Shown here: positions 36,716 through 45,274 of the stretch, one piece after another
Layout of the letters: each line of letters starts with the position of its first letter
Numbering within the stretch: position 1 is the first letter of the stretch
NCBI GenBank assembly: GCA_947498775.1
Contig: CANMLL010000010.1
Coordinates: forward strand, 62,001 to 126,000
Origin: an uncultured Aquimarina sp.
GTDB taxonomy: Bacteria; Bacteroidota; Bacteroidia; Flavobacteriales; Flavobacteriaceae
Direction: 5' to 3'
DNA: 64,000 bases
Notes under the pieces: generated by a model
What the model was told of the DNA's origin: nothing
Databases searched by the model: none
What the model saw: the letters and a program-made list of their open reading frames with translations, nothing else
Translations under genes and position numbers: made by a program

Positions 36716-36988
36716 TCATCCCACAAAAGGATTCAGACCGCTGCTATTTTGCTCTTTTTGATAGAATCCAAAACTAAAGCCTACAGCTTCTTCATAGACA
36801 AAACTTTGCAGGGCTACGTTATAGATAATAGGAGCATTTAATGCTCGCATGGTGCTAATGGTTCGATATAATTTAGTTTTAGAGATCCCTAATCGACTGG
36901 CCAACTCTTCTGGGTTTCCTGTAGCTTGTAAACGTATCAATTGATCGACACGTGCTATAAGCTCAATTTGTTTGATTACTACACTCAT
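36716..36988 (-). CDS. Small helix-turn-helix DNA-binding protein
   Basis: The protein is 90 aa. Residues 10-50 form a winged-helix/HTH_11-like motif (IARVDQLIRLQATGNPEELASRLGISKTKLYRTISTMRA is the whole segment, at 11-49), with the recognition helix around SKTKLYRTIS. The tail (YEEAVGFSFGFYQKEQ) is conserved in related small regulators I have seen in Bacteroidetes. An 18-bp palindrome lies 38 bases upstream of the start (37027-37044), which suggests autoregulation. The target genes are unknown; the neighbours are the AraC remnant and the leader-peptide gene. Confidence 0.72.
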   Translation of the reverse strand: MSVVIKQIELIARVDQLIRLQATGNPEELASRLGISKTKLYRTISTMRALNAPIIYNVALQSFVYEEAVGFSFGFYQKEQNSSGLNPFVG

Positions 36989-37396
36989 AATAAATTCCCT
37001 TCCTTTGTTTAGTTTTTACTTTTTTGGTTAGACCATGGTCAAACAAATGATGTGTTATTTGCAAGTGGGGTAGACAATGACCTTTGATGAGATCAAATGT
37101 AACGAGTTATAAAGACAGAAAACAAGTGAAGAGTATCTGTTTTTATAAAATACGAGTGAAAAAATAAAACATAAAAATATGATTATCAAATAGTTAATAA
37201 ATACGAAGGTTGATCAGATATCTGTGCTATGTGCTAGCGTAAAAAGTAGGTTTTTGACAAACAACAAAGAATAATTAAACCCGGTTTACCTTAGAACTTC
37301 GTTATGAGGGTTGGACATAAAATATAACTGGGATTAGAATTTTATAGCAGTTCTCATATCACGCCAATCCAAAAGTTGTGACTAGCTTTAAAACAA
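36989..37396. other. Intergenic region with a palindromic operator candidate
   Basis: About 400 bases contain no ORF above 15 codons that looks real. The only structured elements are the palindrome at 37027-37044 and the RNase G terminator at its end. Confidence 0.5.
37027..37044. promoter_or_regulatory. Palindromic operator candidate
   Basis: GTTAGACCATGGTCAAAC is an 18-bp palindrome with one mismatched pair (half sites GTTAGACC and GTTTGACC). It lies directly upstream of the minus-strand HTH gene, a likely place for an autoregulatory operator. Confidence 0.5.
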
Positions 37397-37423
37397 AAAA
37401 CCCGGCTTTTTGGGCCGGGTTTT
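37397..37423 (-). terminator. Terminator of the RNase G gene
   Basis: A 10-bp stem (AAAACCCGGC at 37397-37406 with GCCGGGTTTT at 37414-37423) ends the minus-strand transcript, where six T residues follow the stem. Confidence 0.88.
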
Positions 37424-37426
37424 ATT

Positions 37427-38965
37427 TTACTTTATCATCTCACCATTTTTATCATGGAAATGATATTCTAAATACGTGTAAGCGTCTCTAGGTACAATCT
37501 TTACCCATCGTTTATGGTCAAAAAACCATTTTGATCTGGTAGATGGAAATCCTTTGGTTAAAAAAGCTGCAATAAAAGGATGCGCACTTAGCGTTATTTT
37601 TTTATGCTCTTTTTTAATTAATTTTTCTAATTCGACATTTATTTTTTCTACCAAAACAATAGGCGCCTCAATTTCGCCATTGATTCCGTTTGGATCTACC
37701 TCACGGGTTTTGATATTCATTTCGGGTCGAACACGCTGTCGCGTGATTTGAATCAAGCCAAATTTACTTGGCGGTAAAATTTTATGCTTCGCCCTGTCGT
37801 CTTTCATCTCTTCTCTAAGATGATTAAAAAGTGTTCTACGGTTATCAGCATTATTCATGTCAATAAAATCGACTACGATAATACCTCCCATATCTCTAAG
37901 ACACAGTTGGCGAGCAACTTCAGTTGCACTAATAAGATTTACTTCTAGTGCAGTATCCTCTTGGTTTTTGGCTTTATTAGAACGGTTACCACTATTCACA
38001 TCGATTACATGCATTGCTTCTGTATGCTCGATGACTAAATAGGCTCCCTTACTCATAGATACCGTTTTGCCAAAACTTGTTTTGATTTGCCGTTCAATAC
38101 CATATTTTTCGAAAACAGGTACTTTGACATTATGAAGTTTTACAATTGACTCCTTTTTGGGTGCAATTTCTTGCAGATACTCTTTAATTCTGTTGTGTAG
38201 ATCTTCATCATCTACAACAATAGACGTAAAGGTGTCATTAAATACATCTCTTAAAATAGAAGACGCTCTATTCATTTCACCTAATACTTTTGATGGATGG
38301 TGTGCTTTGTATAATTTTTTACACATTGCTTTCCAACGATCCATCAGATTTTGCAAATCTCTGTCTAGTTCTGCTACTTTCTTGCCTTCTGCAACCGTAC
38401 GAACAATAACTCCAAAACCTTTGGGTTTGATACTCTTTACGAGCCTTTTTAAACGTTCTTTTTCTTCTGAAGATTCTATTTTTTGCGAAATAGAAATTCG
38501 ATTAGAAAAAGGAACTAACACAATATACCTACCGGCGATCGAAAGTTCAGAACTTATTCGAGGGCCCTTGGTAGAAATAGGTTCTTTTACTATTTGTACG
38601 AGCAGTGATTGATTTGATTTCAACACATTGGTAATAATACCGTGTTTATCAATATCGTTCTCAAAAGGAAAATCCTTTAGAGAATAATTTTTTAATTTAC
38701 CTGTGCTTACACGTTTAATGAATTTAAGTAAAGAAGATACTTGAGGACCAAGATCATGATAGTGCAAAAAGGCATCTTTTTCATACCCTACATTTACAAA
38801 TGCAGCATTAAGACCTGGGACAGATTTACGGATTTTGGCAATAAAAATATCACCAACCGCAAAATTACTGTCGTCTTCTTCTTTATGTAATTCAATAAGT
38901 TTTCCATCCTTTAATAAGGCAAAATCTGTAGAGGAACCAGATCTAATGATCAATTCTTTGTTCAC
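37427..38965 (-). CDS. rng: Ribonuclease E/G family protein
   Basis: This is an endoribonuclease for rRNA maturation and mRNA decay. An N-terminal S1-like RNA-binding domain (about 20-110; VGDIFIAKIRKSVPGLNAAFVNVGYEKDAFL) is followed by the catalytic DNase-I-like domain, with the Mg-binding aspartates Asp322 (HVIDVNSG) and Asp366 (IVVDFIDM). The CPxCxGxG zinc-link motif that follows in E. coli RNase E/G is missing; the position reads REVDPNGINGEIEAP. I choose GTG at 38965 (MNKELIIRSGSS) over the ATG at 39025, because it matches the usual N-terminus and the extra 20 residues look uncoded. The gene is transcribed from the same direction as HU. Confidence 0.93.
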   Translation of the reverse strand: MNKELIIRSGSSTDFALLKDGKLIELHKEEDDSNFAVGDIFIAKIRKSVPGLNAAFVNVGYEKDAFLHYHDLGPQVSSLLKFIKRVSTGKLKNYSLKDFPFENDIDKHGIITNVLKSNQSLLVQIVKEPISTKGPRISSELSIAGRYIVLVPFSNRISISQKIESSEEKERLKRLVKSIKPKGFGVIVRTVAEGKKVAELDRDLQNLMDRWKAMCKKLYKAHHPSKVLGEMNRASSILRDVFNDTFTSIVVDDEDLHNRIKEYLQEIAPKKESIVKLHNVKVPVFEKYGIERQIKTSFGKTVSMSKGAYLVIEHTEAMHVIDVNSGNRSNKAKNQEDTALEVNLISATEVARQLCLRDMGGIIVVDFIDMNNADNRRTLFNHLREEMKDDRAKHKILPPSKFGLIQITRQRVRPEMNIKTREVDPNGINGEIEAPIVLVEKINVELEKLIKKEHKKITLSAHPFIAAFLTKGFPSTRSKWFFDHKRWVKIVPRDAYTYLEYHFHDKNGEMIK

Positions 38966-39248
38966 TCTGATTAGATTTTTATCCCGGACCCAATAAATAT
39001 AGAGGCATCGGAATGGATTAAACAAATTTTTTGTCTGTGAGAAAAATCTTGTTAGACAAAAATGACAATTTTTTTCTCACATTTAAGAATTCATATAACA
39101 AATAATAATCTTCTTGTTTTTTTAGTAAAGATTAATTTTGCTGATACTCATTCCACAGGAATTTTTTATAATTCCGTTGAAATAAAACAAGTATATCGGT
39201 AGTAATGTTTGTTTTATTTCGATTTCAAAGAACATAACTTTTTAAATA
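38966..39248. other. Intergenic region upstream of RNase G
   Basis: The stretch is AT-rich and has no credible ORF. Minus-strand sequences with TTTG cores occur (for example near 39010-39060), but none matches both promoter boxes convincingly. Confidence 0.4.
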
Positions 39249-39276
39249 GAAAAAGTAGTTAGAAAACTACTTTTTC
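39249..39276 (-). terminator. Terminator overlapping the end of the small basic peptide gene
   Basis: A perfect 12-bp stem (GAAAAAGTAGTT at 39249-39260 with AACTACTTTTTC at 39265-39276) closes a 4-base loop. The right arm includes the stop codon of the peptide gene. Confidence 0.82.
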
Positions 39277-39356
39277 TTATGGCGGTTGGCTCTTCTTCGC
39301 TTTTTACGCTTGTGCGTAGCTACCTTGTGTCTTTTACGTTTTTTACCACTTGGCAT
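39267..39356 (-). CDS. 29-residue Lys/Arg-rich peptide, probable ribosome-associated protein
   Basis: The short frame begins MPSGKKRKRHKVATHKRKK and ends RRRANRHKKK; more than half of its residues are Lys, Arg or His. It sits 18 bases downstream of the HU gene on the same strand and ends exactly in a strong terminator, so it is clearly transcribed. Composition and size recall the smallest ribosomal proteins (bL36, bTHX type). I recall highly similar peptides between HU and RNase G in other Flavobacteriaceae, but I cannot assign a ribosomal protein name from sequence alone. Confidence 0.75.
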   Translation of the reverse strand: MPSGKKRKRHKVATHKRKKRRRANRHKKK

Positions 39357-39374
39357 AGTGTACCTGTTTATTTA

Positions 39375-39665
39375 TTATTTAACTTCTACGTTTGTTTTTA
39401 CACCTTCTACAAATACTTTGGCAGGCTTAAAAGCTGGTATGTTGTGTGCAGGAATTTTGATGGTAGTATTTTTTGAGATATTACGACCTGTTTTTTCTGC
39501 TCTTGTTTTGATGATAAAGCTTCCAAATCCTCTAAGATAAACGTTATCTCCGCTCTCCAAAGAACTTTTTACTTCTTCCATAAATGTTTCAACAGTGGCT
39601 TGAACATCTCCTTTTTCTATTCCCAGCTTTTCTGAAATTTTTGCTACGATATCTGCTTTAGTCAT
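39375..39665 (-). CDS. HU family DNA-binding protein
   Basis: This nucleoid protein is 96 aa. It has the HU/IHF pattern MTKADIVAKISEKLGI, a dimer helix, the arm region GFGSFIIKTRAEKTGRNISKN and the proline-tipped hairpin IPAHNIPAFKPAKVF. It is followed by the basic peptide gene, probably on the same transcript, and has a full consensus promoter. Confidence 0.95.
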   Translation of the reverse strand: MTKADIVAKISEKLGIEKGDVQATVETFMEEVKSSLESGDNVYLRGFGSFIIKTRAEKTGRNISKNTTIKIPAHNIPAFKPAKVFVEGVKTNVEVK

Positions 39666-39704
39666 TATATTACCTATTTAGGGGTTTTTAAATTTTCAAG
39701 GGGG

Positions 39705-39736
39705 CAAATATATGAATTTAAATTCCAAAATATCAA
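39705..39736 (-). promoter_or_regulatory. HU promoter
   Basis: On the minus strand, TTG (39736-39734), a 21-base spacer and TATATTTG (39712-39705) match the Bacteroidetes consensus, about 40 bases before the HU start codon. Confidence 0.7.
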
Positions 39737-39795
39737 TACTTAAGATGAAATTATCATCTTTAATCGATTAATTTTACAAAACTAACAATTTTGTG

Positions 39796-40851
39796 ATGAA
39801 ATTTTCTAAAAAACTCATAACGTGGTACTTACAAAATAAAAGATCCATGCCTTGGAGACAAACTACCGATCCGTATCGTATTTGGCTTAGCGAAATTATA
39901 CTTCAACAAACAAGAGTTGCTCAAGGATTACCCTATTATTTGTCTTTTACAGAAACATTTCCAACGGTTTTTGATCTTGCCAATGCTAAAGAAGAAAAAG
40001 TACTAAAATTATGGCAGGGATTGGGGTATTATTCGCGTGCAAGAAACCTACATGCCACGGCAAAATATGTTGCCAATGAATTAAAAGGAGTGTTTCCCGA
40101 CAATTATAATGATCTTTTGAAACTAAAAGGAGTAGGCGATTATACGGCCAGCGCAATCGCATCTATATGTTATAAAGAAGCTGTGCCGGTGGTTGATGGG
40201 AATGTATATAGGGTCTTGTCAAGATATTTTGGGATTGATACCCCGATAAATAGTGCCAAAGGTATAAAAGAGTTTAAAAAACTGGCTGTAGAATTAATGG
40301 ACCAGGAAGATCCTGCAAACTATAACCAGGCGATTATGGAGTTTGGAGCGCTGCAATGCAAACCAAAAAACCCATATTGTAGTATATGCCCTCTTAATGA
40401 TAGTTGTGAGGCTTTAAAAACAGGAAAAATAACAATACTACCTGTAAAACTCAAAAAACTGAAAATCAAAAAGAGATACTTTAATTATTTGGTTTTCTTT
40501 AGTAATGATAATAAAACGATTATTCAGCAAAGAACAAAAGACGGCATCTGGAAAGGTCTTTACGAATTTCCTTTACTAGAAGAAGAAAAAATAGATATCC
40601 GAACGATTAAAGAAGATTCATTTTTCAGGAACCTGACAACAGACACCAATTTTGAAGTTATACCCTATCAGGAAAAACCTATTGTGCATAAACTTTCTCA
40701 CCAACATTTGTATACCAGATTTTATGTGGTAAAGCTTGATAAGATTTCTAAGATTAACGGGGCTCAAAAAGTAGTTGATTTTAAGGCGATACATACCTAC
40801 CCGGTTCCAATTCTGCTAGGTAATTTTATAGATGAGTTTTTTAAATCGTAA
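39796..40851 (+). CDS. mutY: A/G-specific adenine glycosylase
   Basis: MutY removes adenine mispaired with 8-oxoguanine. At 351 aa it has catalytic Glu33 (LSEIILQQTRV), the helix-hairpin-helix LKGVGDYTASAI, catalytic Asp134 (VVDGNVYRV) and the 4Fe-4S cluster cysteines 188, 195, 198 and 204 (C-x6-C-x2-C-x5-C). The C-terminal NUDIX-like 8-oxoG recognition domain follows (KRYFNYLVFF, IWKGLYEFPL). I use the ATG at 39796 rather than the GTG directly before it. Confidence 0.96.
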   Translation: MKFSKKLITWYLQNKRSMPWRQTTDPYRIWLSEIILQQTRVAQGLPYYLSFTETFPTVFDLANAKEEKVLKLWQGLGYYSRARNLHATAKYVANELKGVFPDNYNDLLKLKGVGDYTASAIASICYKEAVPVVDGNVYRVLSRYFGIDTPINSAKGIKEFKKLAVELMDQEDPANYNQAIMEFGALQCKPKNPYCSICPLNDSCEALKTGKITILPVKLKKLKIKKRYFNYLVFFSNDNKTIIQQRTKDGIWKGLYEFPLLEEEKIDIRTIKEDSFFRNLTTDTNFEVIPYQEKPIVHKLSHQHLYTRFYVVKLDKISKINGAQKVVDFKAIHTYPVPILLGNFIDEFFKS

Positions 40852-41269
40852 CCTTATAGAATAAAGAAATCTTAAGAAGTTAATGAAGTGAATCAGGAAG
40901 AACTTTCAAAAGGGTTTACTCTAAATAATTCTCCGATGGTTCTGCCTTGAGGATAGTCGGTTTCAAGAAATTTTTTATTAACTCTGGATGTTAGTTAGTC
41001 TGCTTTATCATAATAGTAGTTTCCTCTCCTCGTTAGAAAGGATTAAGGTCAGGGCTTCAGATTTGAAAACCCCCTCATCCTGGCCTTTTTACCGAGGAGA
41101 AGAAACTTCTGGATCTCTCTAGAAATGGAACCAACAACTTAGGGTAATTAAAAAACAAATTGCCATTTTTTTATTACATTTACTAGAGTGAAGGTATATA
41201 AGAAATAAAGACAAAGTAGATGCGTTATTCTTCATACCTTTACACCATAAACAACAAACCAAAAATAAA
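40852..41269. other. Intergenic region between mutY and ssb
   Basis: No credible ORF is present. The main feature is the large imperfect palindrome at 41025-41100. A near-consensus -7 box (TACCTTTA, near 41239) precedes ssb. Confidence 0.5.
41025..41100. repeat. Large imperfect intergenic palindrome
   Basis: TCTCCTCG (41025-41032) pairs with CGAGGAGA (41093-41100), and AAGGTCAGG (41045-41053) with CCTGGCCTT (41079-41087, one mismatch). The structure belongs to a type of long dispersed hairpin common between flavobacterial genes. Confidence 0.65.
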
Positions 41270-41731
41270 ATGTCTGGAACATTAAATAAGGTAATGCTGA
41301 TTGGGCATACAGGAGATGAGGTAAAAATGCATTATTTTGAAGGAGGTAACTGCATTGGTAGATTTCCATTGGCAACTAATGATTCTTATGTAAACAAAAG
41401 TACAGGAGAACGAGTTACAACTACCGAATGGCATAATATCGTAGTAAGAAATAAGGCTGCCGAAATTTGTGAAAAATACCTCAATAAAGGAGATAAAATT
41501 TATATCGAAGGTCGTCTTAAAACCAGAAAATGGCAAGACGAACAAGGAAAAGATAGATATAGTACCGAGATACAATGTACCGATTTTACATTTTTAACAC
41601 CCAAAAATGAGAACCAACCATCTGTGGCTACAACTCCTCAGAGTACATCGCCGAAGAACACTCCTGTTGCTAATCCACAGGAGAGTTCATCTAACGCACC
41701 AGTTACCGAGGAAGACGATCTTCCGTTCTGA
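41270..41731 (+). CDS. ssb: Single-stranded DNA-binding protein
   Basis: The protein is 153 aa. An OB-fold (residues 1-110; MSGTLNKVMLIGHTGDEVKM, TEWHNIVVRNKAAEICEKYL, KGDKIYIEGRLKTRKWQD) is followed by a disordered Ser/Pro/Thr linker and the acidic tip EEDDLPF, which binds partner replication and repair proteins. It lies 24 bases before gldE, so coupling with the gliding genes is possible. Confidence 0.96.
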   Translation: MSGTLNKVMLIGHTGDEVKMHYFEGGNCIGRFPLATNDSYVNKSTGERVTTTEWHNIVVRNKAAEICEKYLNKGDKIYIEGRLKTRKWQDEQGKDRYSTEIQCTDFTFLTPKNENQPSVATTPQSTSPKNTPVANPQESSSNAPVTEEDDLPF

Positions 41732-41755
41732 TATGTTTAACTAAACAAAAATAAT

Positions 41756-43087
41756 TTGGACTCTGATCCTGAACTGTTATATACTTCATTATTAGTTTTT
41801 GATGCAATGCACACCTTTAACCTGGTTTTATTGGTAGTTTTGCTAATTTTTTCTGCGCTTATATCTGGTAGCGAAGTTGCACTATTTTCTTTAACACCAA
41901 CAGATCTTAAAGAGGAGGAGGATGCTTCTAAGAACCTTAGAATTGTGTCTAGATTACTGGACGACCCTAAAAAGCTGTTGGCTACTATTCTGGTAGCCAA
42001 TAATTTCATTAATATTGCTATTGTACTTCTTTTTGATGCTATCGGGAAAGTATATTTTAAGGATCTGGATTATACCTGGTTGGGATGGATTAATGTGAGA
42101 TTAGTAATAGAAGTAGGGGTTGCGGCCTTTGTTATTTTGTTGTTTGGCGAAATTCTTCCCAAAATTTATGCGAGTAGGAATAGAATAAAATTTTCAAAAT
42201 TTATGGCAAAGCCATTGGCGATTTTGGATTGGACACTTGCGCCTGTAAGTTTACCAATGCGAAGGATTACCGTTGGTATTCATAATCGATTAGGAAAACA
42301 AAAATCAAATATAAGCGTAGATCAATTATCACAGGCACTTGAGCTTACCTCTGACAAGGATACTACGGTAGAAGAGAAAAAAATACTCGAAGGCATTGTC
42401 TCTTTCGGAAATACAGATACCAAACAGGTTATGAAACCCCGTATGGATATTTTTGCACTTAATAATGTGTCTTCTTACAGAGAAATTCTTCCCGAAATTA
42501 TAGAAAATGGATATTCTCGTATTCCAGTCTATGAAGAAAGTATTGATAAAGTTGTTGGGATATTATATGTAAAAGATCTTTTGCCACATATTAACAAAAC
42601 TAATTTTGATTGGATACCTTTGTTAAGAAGTCCTTATTTTGTTCCAGAGAATAAAAAGCTGGATGATTTATTAAATGATTTCAAAGATAAAAAGAATCAT
42701 TTGGCTATTGTAGTTGATGAGTATGGAGGTACAAGTGGATTGATTTCTTTGGAAGATATTATTGAAGAAATTGTGGGCGATATTAGTGATGAGTTTGATG
42801 ATGAAGACTTGATATTTTCAAAACTCGACGATAACAATTATGTTTTTGAAGGAAGAACGGCACTAAAAGATTTTTATAAGGTTCTAAAACTTGAAGATAA
42901 CGGAATTTTTGATGATAATAAAGGAGATGCTGAAACTGTTGCAGGCCTTCTTCTTGAGATATCAGGAAGTTTCCCGAAACGTGGAGAAAAGATCGTACTC
43001 AATCACTATGTGTTTAAAATAGAATCCTTGGATAACAAACGAATAAAGCAAGTGAAACTTACGATTAATGAAAAAGATAATAACTAG
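41756..43087 (+). CDS. gldE: Gliding motility-associated protein GldE
   Basis: GldE is a CNNM/CorC-type membrane protein (443 aa). An N-terminal DUF21 transmembrane domain (helices near 20-38, 78-98 and 120-145) is followed by a CBS pair (about 210-335, with MKPRMDIFALN and VVDEYGGTSGLISLEDIIEEIVGDISDE) and a C-terminal CorC_HlyC domain. Its location directly before gldD identifies it as GldE rather than a generic HlyC/CorC protein. The start is TTG (MDSDPELLY), as no ATG is in frame until codon 18. The last 20 bases overlap gldD. Confidence 0.93.
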   Translation: MDSDPELLYTSLLVFDAMHTFNLVLLVVLLIFSALISGSEVALFSLTPTDLKEEEDASKNLRIVSRLLDDPKKLLATILVANNFINIAIVLLFDAIGKVYFKDLDYTWLGWINVRLVIEVGVAAFVILLFGEILPKIYASRNRIKFSKFMAKPLAILDWTLAPVSLPMRRITVGIHNRLGKQKSNISVDQLSQALELTSDKDTTVEEKKILEGIVSFGNTDTKQVMKPRMDIFALNNVSSYREILPEIIENGYSRIPVYEESIDKVVGILYVKDLLPHINKTNFDWIPLLRSPYFVPENKKLDDLLNDFKDKKNHLAIVVDEYGGTSGLISLEDIIEEIVGDISDEFDDEDLIFSKLDDNNYVFEGRTALKDFYKVLKLEDNGIFDDNKGDAETVAGLLLEISGSFPKRGEKIVLNHYVFKIESLDNKRIKQVKLTINEKDNN

Positions 43088-43643
43088 ACTTTTTACTTTA
43101 ATGGGGATATCGTTGTTGCTTTTCTCTTGTGGAGGTGAGACGATACCAAAACCAAAGGGAATGCTGAGATTAAGCTATCCAGCACCAAAATATACAGAAG
43201 TACTATCCCAGTGCCCATATACTTTTGAAAAAAACAATTTTGCAGAATTAAAGAGCGCCCGAAGAAATAGAAAGTGCTGGTATAATCTTGAATATAAAAA
43301 GCTGAAGGCCACCATGTACATTTCGTATTACGAAGTTAGGAGCAATCTGGATTCGTTATTACGCGATGCTCAAAACCTTACACAAGAACATGTGATTAAG
43401 GCCGATGGTATATTACAAGAACCCTATGTTGATCTAGAAAGTAAGGTATATGGGATGTTTTATGAGGTAACTGGTGATGCGGCTTCGCAATCCCAGTTTT
43501 ATCTCACCGATAGCCTAAATCATTTTATAGTGGGTTCTATATATTTTAAGGTGAAACCCAATTACGATTCTATTCTTCCGGCTGCCGATTATTTGCGTAA
43601 TGATATGAAACACTTTATGGAGACCCTGCGATGGAAAGAGTAA
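43068..43643 (+). CDS. gldD: Gliding motility lipoprotein GldD
   Basis: The protein is 191 aa, with a signal peptide and lipobox LLLFSC (Cys21), followed by the conserved start PKPKGMLRLSYPAPKYTEV and the cysteine-containing CPYTFEKN and NRKCWYNLEYKKLKATMYISY. GldD is essential for gliding in Flavobacterium; its biochemical role is unknown. The overlap with gldE points to translational coupling. Confidence 0.95.
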   Translation: MKKIITRLFTLMGISLLLFSCGGETIPKPKGMLRLSYPAPKYTEVLSQCPYTFEKNNFAELKSARRNRKCWYNLEYKKLKATMYISYYEVRSNLDSLLRDAQNLTQEHVIKADGILQEPYVDLESKVYGMFYEVTGDAASQSQFYLTDSLNHFIVGSIYFKVKPNYDSILPAADYLRNDMKHFMETLRWKE

Positions 43644-43726
43644 ACAATAAATTACAGTTAATTTTTTTCCAAAAACATCTGGGCGCAATAAAAATTTTAT
43701 AATTTTTATAATTCATCAATCGGGAA

Positions 43727-44602
43727 ATGCAAAACATAAAACTGAAATGGATTTACCTAATTACCCTGTCTCTTGTCTGGGGGAGTTCATTTATTCTTAT
43801 CAAAAAATCACTTATTGGTTTAACACCAATGCAATTAGGGGCTTTAAGAACCGTATTCGCGGCGTTATTTCTGTTTTCGATTGGATTTAGGAGTATTAAA
43901 ACCATTCAGGGTAACGAGTGGAAATGGGTAGCGATTTCGGCTTTTGTAGGAACCTTTATTCCGGCGTTTCTTTTTGCCTTTGCCGAAACCGAAATTGATA
44001 GCGGGATCACTTCTATCTTAAATTCGTTGACTCCCTTAATTACCTTTGTTTTAGGAATTGTTTTGTTTTCTATTCGTTCTAGCAAGAACCAGCTTTTAGG
44101 TGTTATTATTGGTTTGATAGGTAGTATAGGGCTTATTTGGGAAGGATCTATTATCAATCCTCAACAAGACTACAGCTATGCTTTTTTGGTGATCATTGCA
44201 ACATTGGGATATGGGATCAATGTAAATATCATTAAGCGCTATCTACAACATGTCTCACCAATGGCCATTGCTAATGGTAATTTTGTTGTGCTCATAATTC
44301 CGGCATTAATTGTACTGGTTGCTTCAGATTTTTTCACTGCAAGCTTGTTTAATGACCTCAATGTACAAACCAGTATTGCATATATGGCATTATTAGCAGT
44401 TTTGGGAACAGGGATAGCCAAACTAATGTTCAACAAATTGATACAAATAAGCACTCCTGTATTTGCAAGTTCTGTTACTTATATAATGCCCATAATAGCA
44501 CTTATTTGGGGACTTTGGGACGGAGAGAAATTTTCACTATATCAATTGTTAGCCTCGTGTGTGATCATTTTTGGAGTGTATCTAACCAATAAAAACCGGT
44601 AG
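43727..44602 (+). CDS. EamA/DMT family transporter
   Basis: The protein is 291 aa with about ten hydrophobic helices in two EamA repeats (starting LVWGSSFILIKKSL and LVIIATLGYGINVNIIKRYL), the signature of drug/metabolite exporters. The substrate cannot be inferred. It begins 83 bases after gldD and is closed by a hairpin (44612-44637). Confidence 0.9.
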   Translation: MQNIKLKWIYLITLSLVWGSSFILIKKSLIGLTPMQLGALRTVFAALFLFSIGFRSIKTIQGNEWKWVAISAFVGTFIPAFLFAFAETEIDSGITSILNSLTPLITFVLGIVLFSIRSSKNQLLGVIIGLIGSIGLIWEGSIINPQQDYSYAFLVIIATLGYGINVNIIKRYLQHVSPMAIANGNFVVLIIPALIVLVASDFFTASLFNDLNVQTSIAYMALLAVLGTGIAKLMFNKLIQISTPVFASSVTYIMPIIALIWGLWDGEKFSLYQLLASCVIIFGVYLTNKNR

Positions 44603-44611
44603 ACCGTAAAA

Positions 44612-44637
44612 GGTTGTTAAGCAATAAATTAACAACC
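44612..44637 (+). terminator. Probable terminator after the DMT transporter
   Basis: A perfect 9-bp stem (GGTTGTTAA at 44612-44620 with TTAACAACC at 44629-44637) is preceded by AAAA and followed by CTTTAA. The T-tract is short. Confidence 0.5.
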
Positions 44638-44687
44638 CTTTAAGGTTAAAAAACTCTTAATTTTCATACTTTTAAGTAAGAATCTTA

Positions 44688-45173
44688 ATGACAGAAATTA
44701 TGAAGAAGTCTACTATCCCGGTAAAATATGGAGTCTTAATTGCTATAGGACTTGTTGTATATTTTTTAATTCTTTCACTTCTTGGCGTGCAAACCAATCC
44801 TGTTTTTAGCTTAGGTAACGGTATTATCGTTGCATTTGGATTGTATGCTGCAATGAAAAATTACAAAAAAGAAAAAGGAAGTGATTTTGATTATCAAAAG
44901 GGATTTATGGCCGGTTTGTTTACAGGGTTTAATGCAACCATTATTTTCACTGTTTTCTTTGCAATCTATGTAACCAATATTAATACTAATTTTTTACCTG
45001 AAATGTTGGCAAACTGGAGTTCTCATTATCATGTGGGTGTAGGAATAGTTGTATTTATTGCCGCTATTATGGGTTTTGCAACTACATTTGTTCTTACCTT
45101 ATCTTTTATGCAATTATTCAAAGAAAGCTGGAATCCAAAAAAAAATCACAATTCGCCTCCTGTAGAAGTATAA
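44688..45173 (+). CDS. DUF4199 domain-containing membrane protein
   Basis: The protein is 161 aa with four transmembrane helices (about 12-30, 35-55, 72-95 and 112-138) and the family motif DFDYQKGFMAGLFTGFNATIIF. DUF4199 is confined largely to Bacteroidetes and has no known function. A second in-frame ATG at 44700 (MKKSTIPVKYG) is an equally good start. Confidence 0.85.
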   Translation: MTEIMKKSTIPVKYGVLIAIGLVVYFLILSLLGVQTNPVFSLGNGIIVAFGLYAAMKNYKKEKGSDFDYQKGFMAGLFTGFNATIIFTVFFAIYVTNINTNFLPEMLANWSSHYHVGVGIVVFIAAIMGFATTFVLTLSFMQLFKESWNPKKNHNSPPVEV

Positions 45174-45179
45174 AAATAT

Positions 45180-45209
45180 TTGTCAATTAATTAATTAGCA
45201 GTATATTTG
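45180..45209 (+). promoter_or_regulatory. Promoter of the L21-L27 operon
   Basis: TTG at 45180-45182, a 19-base spacer and TATATTTG at 45202-45209 are an exact consensus match, the best in the window. The leader is about 60 bases long. Confidence 0.82.
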
Positions 45210-45274
45210 CACCCGCCTATTGAGAATTAGGTGATGTTCTTGTATTTAAAAAATAATTAATTAAACGTTACGCT

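Noticed and set aside
38966..39025. 20-residue N-terminal extension of RNase G
   Set aside because: The family N-terminus begins at the GTG at 38965 and the extra residues are not conserved in type.
41025..41100. Palindrome between mutY and ssb considered as a terminator or riboswitch
   Set aside because: Arms are imperfect, no T-run follows, and it resembles dispersed flavobacterial hairpins rather than a known RNA.
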